27,147 nt of DNA, from contig CAMLSG010000059.1 in the NCBI GenBank assembly GCA_946482635.1, positions 1 to 27,147 on the forward strand, written 5' to 3'. This document shows positions 1 to 7,013 of this stretch, one piece after another (within the stretch, counting starts at the first letter, position 1; the number at the start of each line of letters is the position of its first letter). The notes under the pieces were generated by a model. It was not told where the DNA came from, ran no database searches, and saw only the letters and a program-made list of their open reading frames with translations. The DNA comes from an uncultured Duganella sp. GTDB taxonomy: Bacteria; Pseudomonadota; Gammaproteobacteria; Burkholderiales; Burkholderiaceae. A program made the position numbers and the translations under genes.

Positions 1-16
1 GTCAGGCTCTTATTAG

Positions 17-49
17 AAAAGCCCGCTAACGTGTGTTAGCGGGCTTTTT
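17..49 (+). terminator. Rho-independent terminator of a gene left of the window
   Basis: A 14-bp perfect inverted repeat (17-30 with 35-48) closes a GTGT loop. The stem core is GCCCGCTAAC/GTTAGCGGGC, and the 3' arm runs into a T-rich tail (45-56). The A/T flanks make it able to work on both strands. The gene it ends lies outside the window. Confidence 0.9.
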
Positions 50-103
50 GCTTTTTCAGTCGACGAGTGCTGTTGCAGAAAAGCATCAAGGTTTTCATTT
101 ATA

Positions 104-140
104 TTATGTTGCTTAATGGAAAATTCATATAATTTTTATT
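104..140 (+). promoter_or_regulatory. Possible promoter of the Sel1-repeat gene
   Basis: A consensus -10 hexamer TATAAT lies at 128-133 in an AT-rich stretch (91-160) that contrasts with the GC-rich coding DNA around it. The -35 is weak (TTATGT at 104-109, 18-bp spacing). Transcription would begin near 140, leaving a short leader with no clear Shine-Dalgarno before the ATG at 164. Confidence 0.4.
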
Positions 141-163
141 TTCCCACCTAGCAAAAACATAAT

Positions 164-1297
164 ATGGCGTTGAAGTTCCGGTACGTAGCACTCCTGGCTT
201 GTCTGCACTTCCCTGTGCAATTCGCACATGCTCAAGCTTTTTCCCGCACCCCAAACGAAGAGTACGCAAAAGGTAATTACGCGCGTGCTTTCCGCGGCTT
301 CTTCGAGCAGGCCGCTCGCAGCAATGACCCCAATGTGCAGTTCAACCTTGGCATGATGTATGAGCGCGGCCAGGGCACTGACCAGAGTGACGTGGAGGCC
401 GCGAAGTGGTATTCGCGTGCCGTCGACCAGGGCCATGTCCCTTCAATGCGCCAACTTGCCGGCCTGATGGCCGCGGGTCGCGGCGTCAAGCAAGATGGCG
501 CCGGAGCGCTGGCCCTGCTGCGCAAAGCCATCGAGCAGAACGATGTCGGGGCGATTGAGCAAGTCGCAGGCATGTATCTCGAAGGCCGGGGCGTTCCGGC
601 CGACCAGGCGCAGGCAAAGCAGTGGTACCAGAAGGCAGCTGCGGCGGGCAGCAAGAATGCGCAAGAAGCGCTGAACCTGATCGCAGCAATGGAGCGCCAG
701 GCCGCCGGCCCGCTCGCGCCGATCCGCAAGCGTGCTGTTGCCGGCGACGCTAACGCCCAATATGACCTGGCCGTCGCTTACCACACCGGTAATACTGTGC
801 CAAAGGATGCTGCGCAGGCACTTGAGTGGTATGTGAAGGCAGCCGAGCAGGGCCACGCAATGGCGCAGTTCTACGCTGGCCTGCTGTATTCGAACGGTGA
901 TGGCGTGGCACAAGACCTGGTCCAGGCTCGCGCATGGTTCACTAAGGCTGCGGCGCAGGACAACAAGGATGCCGCCACCAACCTCGCAGTGATGCTCGAC
1001 CTGGGCAAGGGAGGTCCGGTCGACCTTCCTCAGGCCGCGGTCGCGTACCAACAGGCTGCAAAGCTGGGCAGCGTCCAGGCACAGGTAAGGCTGGCCGGCA
1101 TGTACTGGATGGGCCAGGGCGTCAAGAAGGACTACAGCCAGGCTGCAGTCTATTATCGCCAGGCGGCGGAGCAGGGCGAGGTGACTGCGATCCGCAAGCT
1201 GGTCTACCTGCTCGAGAATGGCGTAGGGACTGCCCGCAACGTCGACGAATCGAAGAAGTGGGCAGCCAAACTGGAGCAACTGGGCGGCAGCAACTGA
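164..1297 (+). CDS. Secreted Sel1-like repeat (tetratricopeptide-type) protein
   Basis: The 377-residue protein has an N-terminal signal peptide (basic start, hydrophobic core, AHAQA cleavage region near residue 24). After it come about eight Sel1-type repeats of about 36 residues: three at roughly 57-164, a short linker, and five at roughly 196-375. They show the LGxMYxxGxGVxxDxxxAxxWYxxAAxQG pattern. Sel1 repeats form alpha-solenoid scaffolds for protein-protein contacts; no catalytic domain is visible. Periplasmic or surface location is inferred. The ATG at 164 is chosen because it gives a complete signal peptide, though no good ribosome binding site precedes it. The gene stands alone between two terminators. 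Its partner cannot be deduced. Confidence 0.88.
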   Translation: MALKFRYVALLACLHFPVQFAHAQAFSRTPNEEYAKGNYARAFRGFFEQAARSNDPNVQFNLGMMYERGQGTDQSDVEAAKWYSRAVDQGHVPSMRQLAGLMAAGRGVKQDGAGALALLRKAIEQNDVGAIEQVAGMYLEGRGVPADQAQAKQWYQKAAAAGSKNAQEALNLIAAMERQAAGPLAPIRKRAVAGDANAQYDLAVAYHTGNTVPKDAAQALEWYVKAAEQGHAMAQFYAGLLYSNGDGVAQDLVQARAWFTKAAAQDNKDAATNLAVMLDLGKGGPVDLPQAAVAYQQAAKLGSVQAQVRLAGMYWMGQGVKKDYSQAAVYYRQAAEQGEVTAIRKLVYLLENGVGTARNVDESKKWAAKLEQLGGSN

Positions 1298-1306
1298 CTC
1301 GAAAGA

Positions 1307-1338
1307 GCCCGCCAGCCATTCGCCGGCGGGCCTTCTTG
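1307..1338. terminator. Shared terminator between convergent genes
   Basis: GCCCGCC (1307-1313) pairs with GGCGGGC (1325-1331), followed on the plus strand by CTTCTTGCTT. The hairpin lies in the 42-bp gap between the convergent Sel1 gene and the protease gene, so it probably ends the Sel1 transcript. On the minus strand the tail is CTCTTTCGAG, which is weaker. Confidence 0.7.
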
Positions 1339-1339
1339 C

Positions 1340-1921
1340 TTAAGGGCTGACGTTCATGCGCTGCGTATGCGTCCAATTATGGTCATATGCGCTGACCGCG
1401 GAAGCGAAGGTGCGGTAAGTCTGTCCTTCGCCCGGCCATGGGTTCATGATGTAAATGTAGTTGGTCCCGTTATAGGTCTCGTAGCCGCGTCCCACCATGA
1501 TATGGCCGCCGCCATTTGTCCAGCCGTAGCGGATTACAAACGGGCGGTTGCCATTGATCTCATTCACTACCGAATTCCACGACAAGTAATTGTTGATCGC
1601 GGTATTCGGCACGCCCCAAGCCGCCAGGATGTTTTGCACGCTGCCCGACGTGCCGTACATATTGTTCGGCCGGTTGGCATAGCTGTTCCAGTTGAAGGTG
1701 CTGTTGCCGCAGGCGTAGTTGATGCCGTAGGCCCAGTTCACGATCTGGCACTGGCTTGGCGTGCGGTTGTAGTAATTCAGGACAGCTTTGCTCGAGCCGG
1801 CCCAGCACCATTGGCTATGTTCCTGCGTCACCAGCGGGACGTTCAGGGTGCGCCATTGCGCAAAGGCGGAGGGCAGGGCAAGCACCAGCGCAGCACCGGC
1901 CGCGATTTTTGCGAGTTTCAT
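1340..1921 (-). CDS. Secreted papain-like cysteine protease (C70/AvrRpt2-type)
   Basis: The 193-residue preprotein has a clear signal peptide (cleavage near AFA-Q, residues 19-22). The mature part is a small papain-fold domain. Gln37 and Cys39 lie in the QWCWA motif, typical of AvrRpt2-like and C39-like peptidases. His140 lies in GGGHIMVGRGY and Asn160 in the IMNPWPGEG segment, giving a complete Cys-His-Asn set. There is no obvious propeptide between the signal peptide and the catalytic domain, which begins almost at once. AGGAGG precedes the ATG. It is the second gene of a two-gene unit, 13 bp after the preceding gene, and lies behind a glycine riboswitch. The substrate is unknown. A bacteriocin-type C39 leader peptidase is less likely because there is no ABC exporter and the protein has its own signal peptide. 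Confidence 0.82.
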   Translation of the reverse strand: MKLAKIAAGAALVLALPSAFAQWRTLNVPLVTQEHSQWCWAGSSKAVLNYYNRTPSQCQIVNWAYGINYACGNSTFNWNSYANRPNNMYGTSGSVQNILAAWGVPNTAINNYLSWNSVVNEINGNRPFVIRYGWTNGGGHIMVGRGYETYNGTNYIYIMNPWPGEGQTYRTFASAVSAYDHNWTHTQRMNVSP

Positions 1922-1934
1922 GTTCGGCTCCTCC

Positions 1935-2579
1935 TTAGCGGAATGCTTCGATATTGGCTTTGACAGCGGCGCGCAGTGGCTCCAGTAAATCGGAACCGTC
2001 GACCAACTGGTTGCCGTTCTTCTGAAGCAGTAGCGATTCGCGCGCCGAATGCAACGGGGCGAATTTGGCGTGGTCTACTTCCAGCAGGTCCGCGCGGGCC
2101 TGGTAGATGCGGATGAAGCGCAGGTTGGAGCGCGCGCTGTTGCCGTGGACGGCCATGGCCGCGTCAACGTCTTTCGCCAGCACGGAAGCGCCATAGGCGA
2201 CGGTTTCATAACGGCCGTTCACCTGCTGCACAGTCGCCAGGCCGATAGGTTTTCCGTGCAGGGAAATGACGAAACGCCATTCGCCCGTTGGCTTGGCCAG
2301 CGATGCCAGGTCGCCGCGCGCCAGCAGTTCTTTCGGATCGACGGTATAGACTTCAAAGCCATGGCTTACCTTGGCTTGTTTCAAGTCGCCGACGTCGGTG
2401 ATATCGAGCGGGAAATCCACCGGTGCGCTACCGGGGCGGATCGCCTGCTGGTGTTCGGCGAATTGTGCGAGTCCGCGTTTGGCGGCCTGCAATGCCGCGC
2501 CGTTGTCTGCTTTTGCCAGGAACGGGGCGGCCATCATCGCTGCGCAGGCAATGCGCAGCCAGAGTCGATGCGTATGCAT
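1935..2579 (-). CDS. Unrecognised secreted protein, first gene under the glycine riboswitch
   Basis: The 214-residue protein has a signal peptide (residues 1-24, ending in FLAKA-D). I recognise no family. The mature part has a helical start, a central segment with beta-like alternation containing GEWRFVISLHGKPIG (about residues 99-113), and a leucine-rich helical end. There are no cysteines after the signal peptide and no evident catalytic motif. An AGAGGAG ribosome site (2587-2593) stands 7 bases before the ATG. The gene lies directly downstream of the tandem glycine riboswitch and 13 bp upstream of the protease gene, so the two are almost certainly co-transcribed. A role as partner, inhibitor or intramolecular-type chaperone of the protease is possible from context alone. 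Confidence 0.75.
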   Translation of the reverse strand: MHTHRLWLRIACAAMMAAPFLAKADNGAALQAAKRGLAQFAEHQQAIRPGSAPVDFPLDITDVGDLKQAKVSHGFEVYTVDPKELLARGDLASLAKPTGEWRFVISLHGKPIGLATVQQVNGRYETVAYGASVLAKDVDAAMAVHGNSARSNLRFIRIYQARADLLEVDHAKFAPLHSARESLLLQKNGNQLVDGSDLLEPLRAAVKANIEAFR

Positions 2580-2629
2580 GTGACTACTCCTCTGAAGGTT
2601 GATCAGATGTTTTTTGAGGTGCGAGGTGA

Positions 2630-2822
2630 CTGCCCCCTCTGTGCTGGACCTGAGAGTTTCACAGGCGTTGGCGGCCTGCTTGCTCCTTCGGTGCGACGGC
2701 GCTGCTTTGCCGGCGGCTCTTCAGAGTTGTGAAAACACGCGACCGGTCCTTTGGCCTGAGAGATTCCGGGGGCGGCTTGCTCCTTCGGCGTTGTCCATGG
2801 GTGGGACAAACTCTCCCGATCA
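2630..2822 (-). ncRNA. Tandem glycine riboswitch (two aptamers)
   Basis: On the minus strand two glycine aptamers lie head to tail. Aptamer I (about 2743-2822) begins CGGGAGAG, contains GCCGAAGGAGCAAG (2775-2788) and ends with ATCTCTCAGG(N)nAAAGGACCG. Aptamer II (about 2630-2724) begins CTCTGAAGAGC, contains CACCGAAGGAGCAAG (2679-2693) and ends with AACTCTCAGGTCCAGCACAGAG. The paired (A/G)CCGAAGGAGCAA and CTCTCAGG elements are the conserved core of the gcvT-type glycine riboswitch. P1 of aptamer I can form as ATCGG/CCGGT and P1 of aptamer II as CTCTG/CAGAG. Glycine riboswitches usually control glycine cleavage or glycine/alanine transport. Here the next genes are an unknown secreted protein and a secreted protease. 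Confidence 0.93.
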
Positions 2823-2851
2823 CGCGACCGGTGTGCACCGGCAGCGAAAAC

Positions 2852-2881
2852 AGGATAGCCCAGGGATTTATACGATTTCAA
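2852..2881 (-). promoter_or_regulatory. Promoter for the riboswitch-protease transcript
   Basis: On the minus strand TTGAAA (2881-2876) and TATCCT (2857-2852) are separated by 18 bp. Transcription would start near 2845, just before a CCGGTGTGCACCGG hairpin (2828-2841) and the first aptamer. The position is consistent with the riboswitch being transcribed from its own promoter. Confidence 0.55.
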
Positions 2882-2935
2882 TCGTTTTCCGATACACGTT
2901 GCGTTTTCGCCAAGAGGGCCTTTCCTGTTATTCTA

Positions 2936-2964
2936 TTGACACTCGCTCGGGAAATTGGTAACGT
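2936..2964 (+). promoter_or_regulatory. Sigma-70-type promoter of the sugar ABC operon
   Basis: A perfect -35 TTGACA (2936-2941) is followed after 17 bp by TAACGT (2959-2964), a weak -10. The -10 lies inside the LacI-type operator 2956-2969, so repressor binding and polymerase binding should exclude each other. Confidence 0.6.
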
Positions 2965-2969
2965 TTCCA
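2956..2969. promoter_or_regulatory. LacI-type operator, ABC operon
   Basis: TGGTAACGTTTCCA, a CG-centred palindrome with one mismatch (T instead of A at position 4) from the perfect form seen at 19478 and 19584. It overlaps the -10 of the ABC operon promoter. The operon carries the likely repressor gene as its last gene, which implies autoregulation. Confidence 0.8.
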
Positions 2970-2998
2970 AAAATAAGCAGCACACTACAGGAGACGGG

Positions 2999-4222
2999 AT
3001 GTTTAAGCAGTTAATTGCTGGTGCAATGGCCTTGGGCGCCGCATCCGCGCAGGCTGCCGGGCCAAGCGCAGAAGTGATCCACTGGTGGACTTCGGGCGGC
3101 GAATCCGCTGCCGTCAAACAGCTGGCAAATGCCTATCGCGCAGCCGGCGGTACATGGATCGATACAGCGATTGCCGGTGGCGAGCAGGCACGCGCAGTCA
3201 CCCTCAATCGCATGGTTGGCGGCAAGGCTCCCGCTGCAGCGCAGTTCAATATCTCCAAGCAGTTCCTCGATATCGTGGACCAGGAAATGCTGGTGCAACT
3301 GGACGACGTTGCGCGCCAGGAGCATTGGGAATCCACGCTGCCGGAACCGATCGTGAACACCATCCGCATCGATGGCCACTATTACGCGATGCCGATGAAC
3401 ATCCACATGCAAACGTGGATCTGGTATTCCAAGGCCGCCTTCAAGAAGGCCGGCATCGCAAAAGAACCTGCAACAGTTGACGAACTGTTTGCCGCGCTGG
3501 ACAAGCTGAAGGCCGCCGGCCTGGTTCCGCTGGCGCACGGCGGGCAAGCCTGGCAGGAGCACATTCTGTTTGCGTCGCTGCTGGCAAACATGGGCGGGCG
3601 CCAGCTCTACCTGCAAGTGATGCGCGACCGCGACCAGCGCGCAATCAATTCCGAACCGGTGCGCAAAGTGCTGCTGGCATACAAGCGCCTGCAAACCTAC
3701 GTCGATCCCGCATCGCCGGGCCGCAACTGGAATGATGCGACTGCGATGCTGGTCAGCGGCAAGGCCGGCGTGCAAATCATGGGCGACTGGGCCAAGGGCG
3801 AATTCAGCAACGCGAAGATGGCGCCAGGCGTTGATTACGGGTGCATCCCGGGCCTTGGCGCGAATTCGCCGTACCTGATCCAGGGCGATGCTTTCGTCTT
3901 TCCGCGCTCGGACCGCGCCGAGGTACAACAGGCACAGAAGCTGATGACGAAAGTGCTGCTCGCGCCCGCAACGCAGGTCAGCTTCAATAAACTGAAAGGC
4001 TCGGTGCCGCCGCGCGCCGATGCCGATACGAGCCAGCTCGATGCCTGCGCTCGCGCTGGCGCAGCAATCATGCGCGACCGTAATCGCCAGGTCGGAGCGC
4101 CGGAGATTTACCTGACGCCGGACCAGAACGGCGCCGTGCAGGATGCGTTGACCGCGTACTGGAACACGCCGATGCCGGTTGAGAAAGCGCAGAAGGCGCT
4201 TGCTGCGGCCCTAAGGAACTAA
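2999..4222 (+). CDS. Sugar ABC transporter substrate-binding protein (CUT1, GtsA-like)
   Basis: The 407-residue periplasmic binding protein has a signal peptide (MFKQ start, cleavage after SAQA near residue 19). The mature sequence begins EVIHWWTSGGES, the typical opening of family-1 binding proteins, and continues with QFNISKQFLDI, a YAMPMNIHMQTWIWYSK segment and VQIMGDWAKGEF, as in glucose/mannose-type binding proteins (GtsA). The frame is open far upstream, but ATG 2999 is preceded by AGGAG and gives the signal peptide. It is followed after 3 bp by the first permease gene. The ligand is probably glucose or a beta-glucoside such as cellobiose. The family match points to glucose/mannose, while the nearby glucosidases point to an oligosaccharide. 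Confidence 0.9.
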   Translation: MFKQLIAGAMALGAASAQAAGPSAEVIHWWTSGGESAAVKQLANAYRAAGGTWIDTAIAGGEQARAVTLNRMVGGKAPAAAQFNISKQFLDIVDQEMLVQLDDVARQEHWESTLPEPIVNTIRIDGHYYAMPMNIHMQTWIWYSKAAFKKAGIAKEPATVDELFAALDKLKAAGLVPLAHGGQAWQEHILFASLLANMGGRQLYLQVMRDRDQRAINSEPVRKVLLAYKRLQTYVDPASPGRNWNDATAMLVSGKAGVQIMGDWAKGEFSNAKMAPGVDYGCIPGLGANSPYLIQGDAFVFPRSDRAEVQQAQKLMTKVLLAPATQVSFNKLKGSVPPRADADTSQLDACARAGAAIMRDRNRQVGAPEIYLTPDQNGAVQDALTAYWNTPMPVEKAQKALAAALRN

Positions 4223-4225
4223 GCT

Positions 4226-5056
4226 GTGCGACGAGCCATGTCTTATGCGGCGATGCTGCCGATGCTGCTGACGGTATGCGTGGGCTATCTTGGCTCGTTC
4301 GCCTGGACGTTCTATGTATCGCTCACCAGTTCGCGCAGTATTGCAACCAATAAGCTGGTCGGCATGGCACAGTACGAGCGCCTGTTCGACAATGAGCGCT
4401 GGCTGTTGTCCTTGCACAACCTGGCCCTGTTCGGGGTGCTGTTCGTGCTGGCCTGCATGGTGATCGGCTTCCTGCTGGCCGCGGCGATCGATCGCCAGGT
4501 GGCGGGCGAGGGGGCGCTTCGGACTGTGTTTCTTTACCCGTATGCCATGTCGTTTGTCGCGACAGGATTGGTGTGGCAGTGGATTTTGACGCCCGGCGGG
4601 ATACCAGGCGTGGAAATCGACTGGCTCGTGGACCAGGATTTGGTGCTGTACACAGTGGTTCTGGCATCGGTCTGGCAGGCCTCGGGATTTGTAATGGCCC
4701 TGATGCTGGCTGGCCTGCGCGGCGTCGACCCGGAAATCTGGAAGGCGGCGCGGCTGGACGGCATCCCTGTCTGGCGCGTCTATGTCTCCATCGTGCTGCC
4801 GATGCTGGCGCCGACGCTGGCGACAGTTTTCATCCTGCTGGCAACCATGGTGGTGAAGCTGTATGACGCTGTGGTGTCGATGACCCAGGGCGGCCCTGGC
4901 ACGGCCAGCGAAGTACCTGCGAAGTTCATCATGGACCACTTGTTCCTGCGGGCGAATATCGGCCTTGCTTCGGCTGGTGCTGTCGTGTTGCTGCTGACGG
5001 TGCTGGCCTTGCTCGCGCCATGGGCCTACGCCCGCACGCGGAAAGGGGCAATATGA
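4226..5056 (+). CDS. Sugar ABC transporter permease 1 (MalF/GtsB type)
   Basis: The 276-residue inner-membrane permease has about six membrane segments and the EAA loop that docks the ATPase (EIWKAARLDGIPVWRVYVSIVLPML, about residues 171-195). A GTG start at 4226 is chosen because AAGGA (4213-4217) lies 8 bases before it; the ATG at 4238 would place the site too far away. The stop overlaps the start of the second permease (ATGA, 5053-5056), indicating translational coupling. It forms the heterodimeric channel with permease 2. Confidence 0.9.
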   Translation: MRRAMSYAAMLPMLLTVCVGYLGSFAWTFYVSLTSSRSIATNKLVGMAQYERLFDNERWLLSLHNLALFGVLFVLACMVIGFLLAAAIDRQVAGEGALRTVFLYPYAMSFVATGLVWQWILTPGGIPGVEIDWLVDQDLVLYTVVLASVWQASGFVMALMLAGLRGVDPEIWKAARLDGIPVWRVYVSIVLPMLAPTLATVFILLATMVVKLYDAVVSMTQGGPGTASEVPAKFIMDHLFLRANIGLASAGAVVLLLTVLALLAPWAYARTRKGAI

Positions 5057-5898
5057 AGGCGGCGCGTATCGGGCTGTACGCCTTCCTGGCCAGCGCAGTG
5101 CTGTTCTTCCTGCTGCCGCTGTACGTGATGGTGGTAACGTCGCTGAAATCGATGGATGAAATCCGGCTGGGGAATATTTTTTTCCTGCCGCTGACGCCGA
5201 CGCTCGACGCGTGGCGTGCTGCGTGGAGCGAGGCTTGCACGGGTGCCGCTTGCGATGGTGTGAAGGGCGGCTTCTGGAATTCGGTCCGGATCGCTGTGCC
5301 AAGCACGGTACTGCCGATTGCGCTGGGCGCGCTGAACGGCTACGCCTTGTCGCTCTGGCGGCCGCGCGGGGCCAACCTGTTGTTCGGCGTCCTGTTGCTG
5401 GGCGCTTTTGTGCCGGTGCAGGTGATGATTTATCCCCTGGTGCGCATGATGGCCGGCCTCGGAGTGTTTGGCTCGCTGCCTGCAATCGTGATCGTGCACC
5501 TGGTGTTCGGCATGCCGGTGTTGACCCTGCTGTTCCGCAATTACTACGCGGCGTTGCCGCGGGAGCTGTTCCATGCGGCGCGTGTCGACGGCGGGGGCTT
5601 CTGGCGCATCTTCTGGCATGTGATGCTGCCACTGTCGGTGCCGATGCTGGTGGTGGCGGCGATCATGCAGCTCACCGGCGTGTGGAACGACTATATTCTC
5701 GGCCTGGTGTTCGCCGGGCGCGATAACCTGCCGATGACTGTGCAGTTGAATAATGTGATCAACACGACGACGGGCACCCGTCTTTACAACGTCAATATGG
5801 CTGCCACGATCCTGACGGCGCTGGTGCCGCTGGCGATCTATTTCCTCTCGGGCCGCTGGTTCGTGCGCGGCATTGCCGCCGGTGCTGTGAAAGGTTGA
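5053..5898 (+). CDS. Sugar ABC transporter permease 2 (MalG/GtsC type)
   Basis: The 281-residue inner-membrane permease begins MKAARIGLYAFLASAVLFFLLPLYVMVVTSLKS, the usual MalG-type opening. Its EAA loop reads ELFHAARVDGGGFWRIFWHVMLPL (about residues 166-189). The start at 5053 overlaps the preceding stop by four bases and has a GGGG ribosome site; an in-frame ATG at 5020 would overlap the upstream gene more and has no good site. A loop containing two cysteines (about residues 60-66, near CTGAACD) is present in the first periplasmic segment, as in glucose-type GtsC homologues. Confidence 0.9.
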   Translation: MKAARIGLYAFLASAVLFFLLPLYVMVVTSLKSMDEIRLGNIFFLPLTPTLDAWRAAWSEACTGAACDGVKGGFWNSVRIAVPSTVLPIALGALNGYALSLWRPRGANLLFGVLLLGAFVPVQVMIYPLVRMMAGLGVFGSLPAIVIVHLVFGMPVLTLLFRNYYAALPRELFHAARVDGGGFWRIFWHVMLPLSVPMLVVAAIMQLTGVWNDYILGLVFAGRDNLPMTVQLNNVINTTTGTRLYNVNMAATILTALVPLAIYFLSGRWFVRGIAAGAVKG

Positions 5899-5902
5899 AC
5901 GG

Positions 5903-6997
5903 ATGTCGAACGTAAGTTTGAAAAAGCTGGACATTACCTTGGGAGGCAACGCGATTATCCGCGGCCTGGACCTGGAGGTAGAGGAGGGGGAGTTCCTGGT
6001 CCTGCTGGGGCCTTCCGGTTGCGGCAAGTCGACGCTGCTGCATAGCATTGCGGGGCTGACGGAAACCAGCGGCGGAGCCATCGAGATCGGAGGCAAGGAC
6101 ATGTCGCGCGTCGATCCGAGCGAGCGCGGCATCGGCATGGTGTTCCAGTCCTATGCCCTGTATCCGACCATGACGGTTGAGAAGAATATGTCGTTCGGCT
6201 TGCGCATTGCGGGCGTGGCGAAGGCAGAGATCAAGCGACGCGTGAATCGCGTAGCGGCGATGCTGCACCTGGGCGACCTGCTTAGCCGCAAGCCAGCTGC
6301 CCTTTCCGGCGGGCAGCGGCAGCGGGTGGCGATTGGGCGCGCGCTGGTGCGCGAGGCCGGCGTCTACCTGTTCGATGAACCGTTGTCGAACCTTGATGCC
6401 AAGCTGCGCACAGACTTGCGGCGCGAGCTCAAACTGCTGCACCAGCAACTGGGCGCCACCATGATTTACGTGACGCACGACCAGGTCGAAGCAATGACGC
6501 TGGCCAGCCGCATCGTCGTGATGCGTGCAGGGCAGGTCCAGCAGATTGGAACGCCGGGGGAGGTATATGAGCGGCCGGCGAACCTGTTCGTCGCCGGCTT
6601 CCTCGGCTCGCCGGCCATGAATTTCATTGAGGGCGAAGTCGATGCGGCGGGCATGTTTACGGACGACCGCCTGCGCGTGGCGATGGGCGAAGGCGCTGGT
6701 GCCGCCGCCGGGCGCAAAGCGGTACTGGGTGTACGGCCGGAGCATATAACGTTGGCGCCGGGTGGTTCGCTGCAGGGAAGGGTAACGCTGGTGGAGCCTA
6801 TGGGCGCCCACCGCGTAGTATGGCTCGAATGTGGCGGCAAACAGCTCTCCTGCATTTTGCAGGGTAGCCGCGCGGTTGCGCCGGATGATACGGTCACGTT
6901 CGAGATTGATGCACAACGCGCCTCGCTGTTCGATCCGGACAGCGGCAGGCGCTTTGAATTGGCGGGCGCTTCAAGTATGCTCGCGATGACGTTATAA
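5903..6997 (+). CDS. Sugar ABC transporter ATPase (MalK/UgpC/MsmK type)
   Basis: The 364-residue CUT1 ATPase carries Walker A GPSGCGKST (36-44), Q-loop Gln82, the signature LSGGQRQR (134-141), Walker B VYLFDEP (154-160), a D-loop and H-loop His192. The C-terminal part (about 235-355) is the OB-fold regulatory domain of this class (GVRPEHI motif). It energises the two permeases encoded just upstream, 4 bp after permease 2. The short-chain sugar class often shares one ATPase among several importers, but this copy is dedicated by its place in the operon. Confidence 0.93.
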   Translation: MSNVSLKKLDITLGGNAIIRGLDLEVEEGEFLVLLGPSGCGKSTLLHSIAGLTETSGGAIEIGGKDMSRVDPSERGIGMVFQSYALYPTMTVEKNMSFGLRIAGVAKAEIKRRVNRVAAMLHLGDLLSRKPAALSGGQRQRVAIGRALVREAGVYLFDEPLSNLDAKLRTDLRRELKLLHQQLGATMIYVTHDQVEAMTLASRIVVMRAGQVQQIGTPGEVYERPANLFVAGFLGSPAMNFIEGEVDAAGMFTDDRLRVAMGEGAGAAAGRKAVLGVRPEHITLAPGGSLQGRVTLVEPMGAHRVVWLECGGKQLSCILQGSRAVAPDDTVTFEIDAQRASLFDPDSGRRFELAGASSMLAMTL

Positions 6998-7013
6998 GAA
7001 GAAAAGGATTCCA

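Noticed and set aside
2729..2998. Upstream extension of the ABC binding-protein frame
   Set aside because: It would run through the riboswitch promoter region, the ABC promoter and the operator. ATG 2999 has AGGAG and starts a proper signal peptide.
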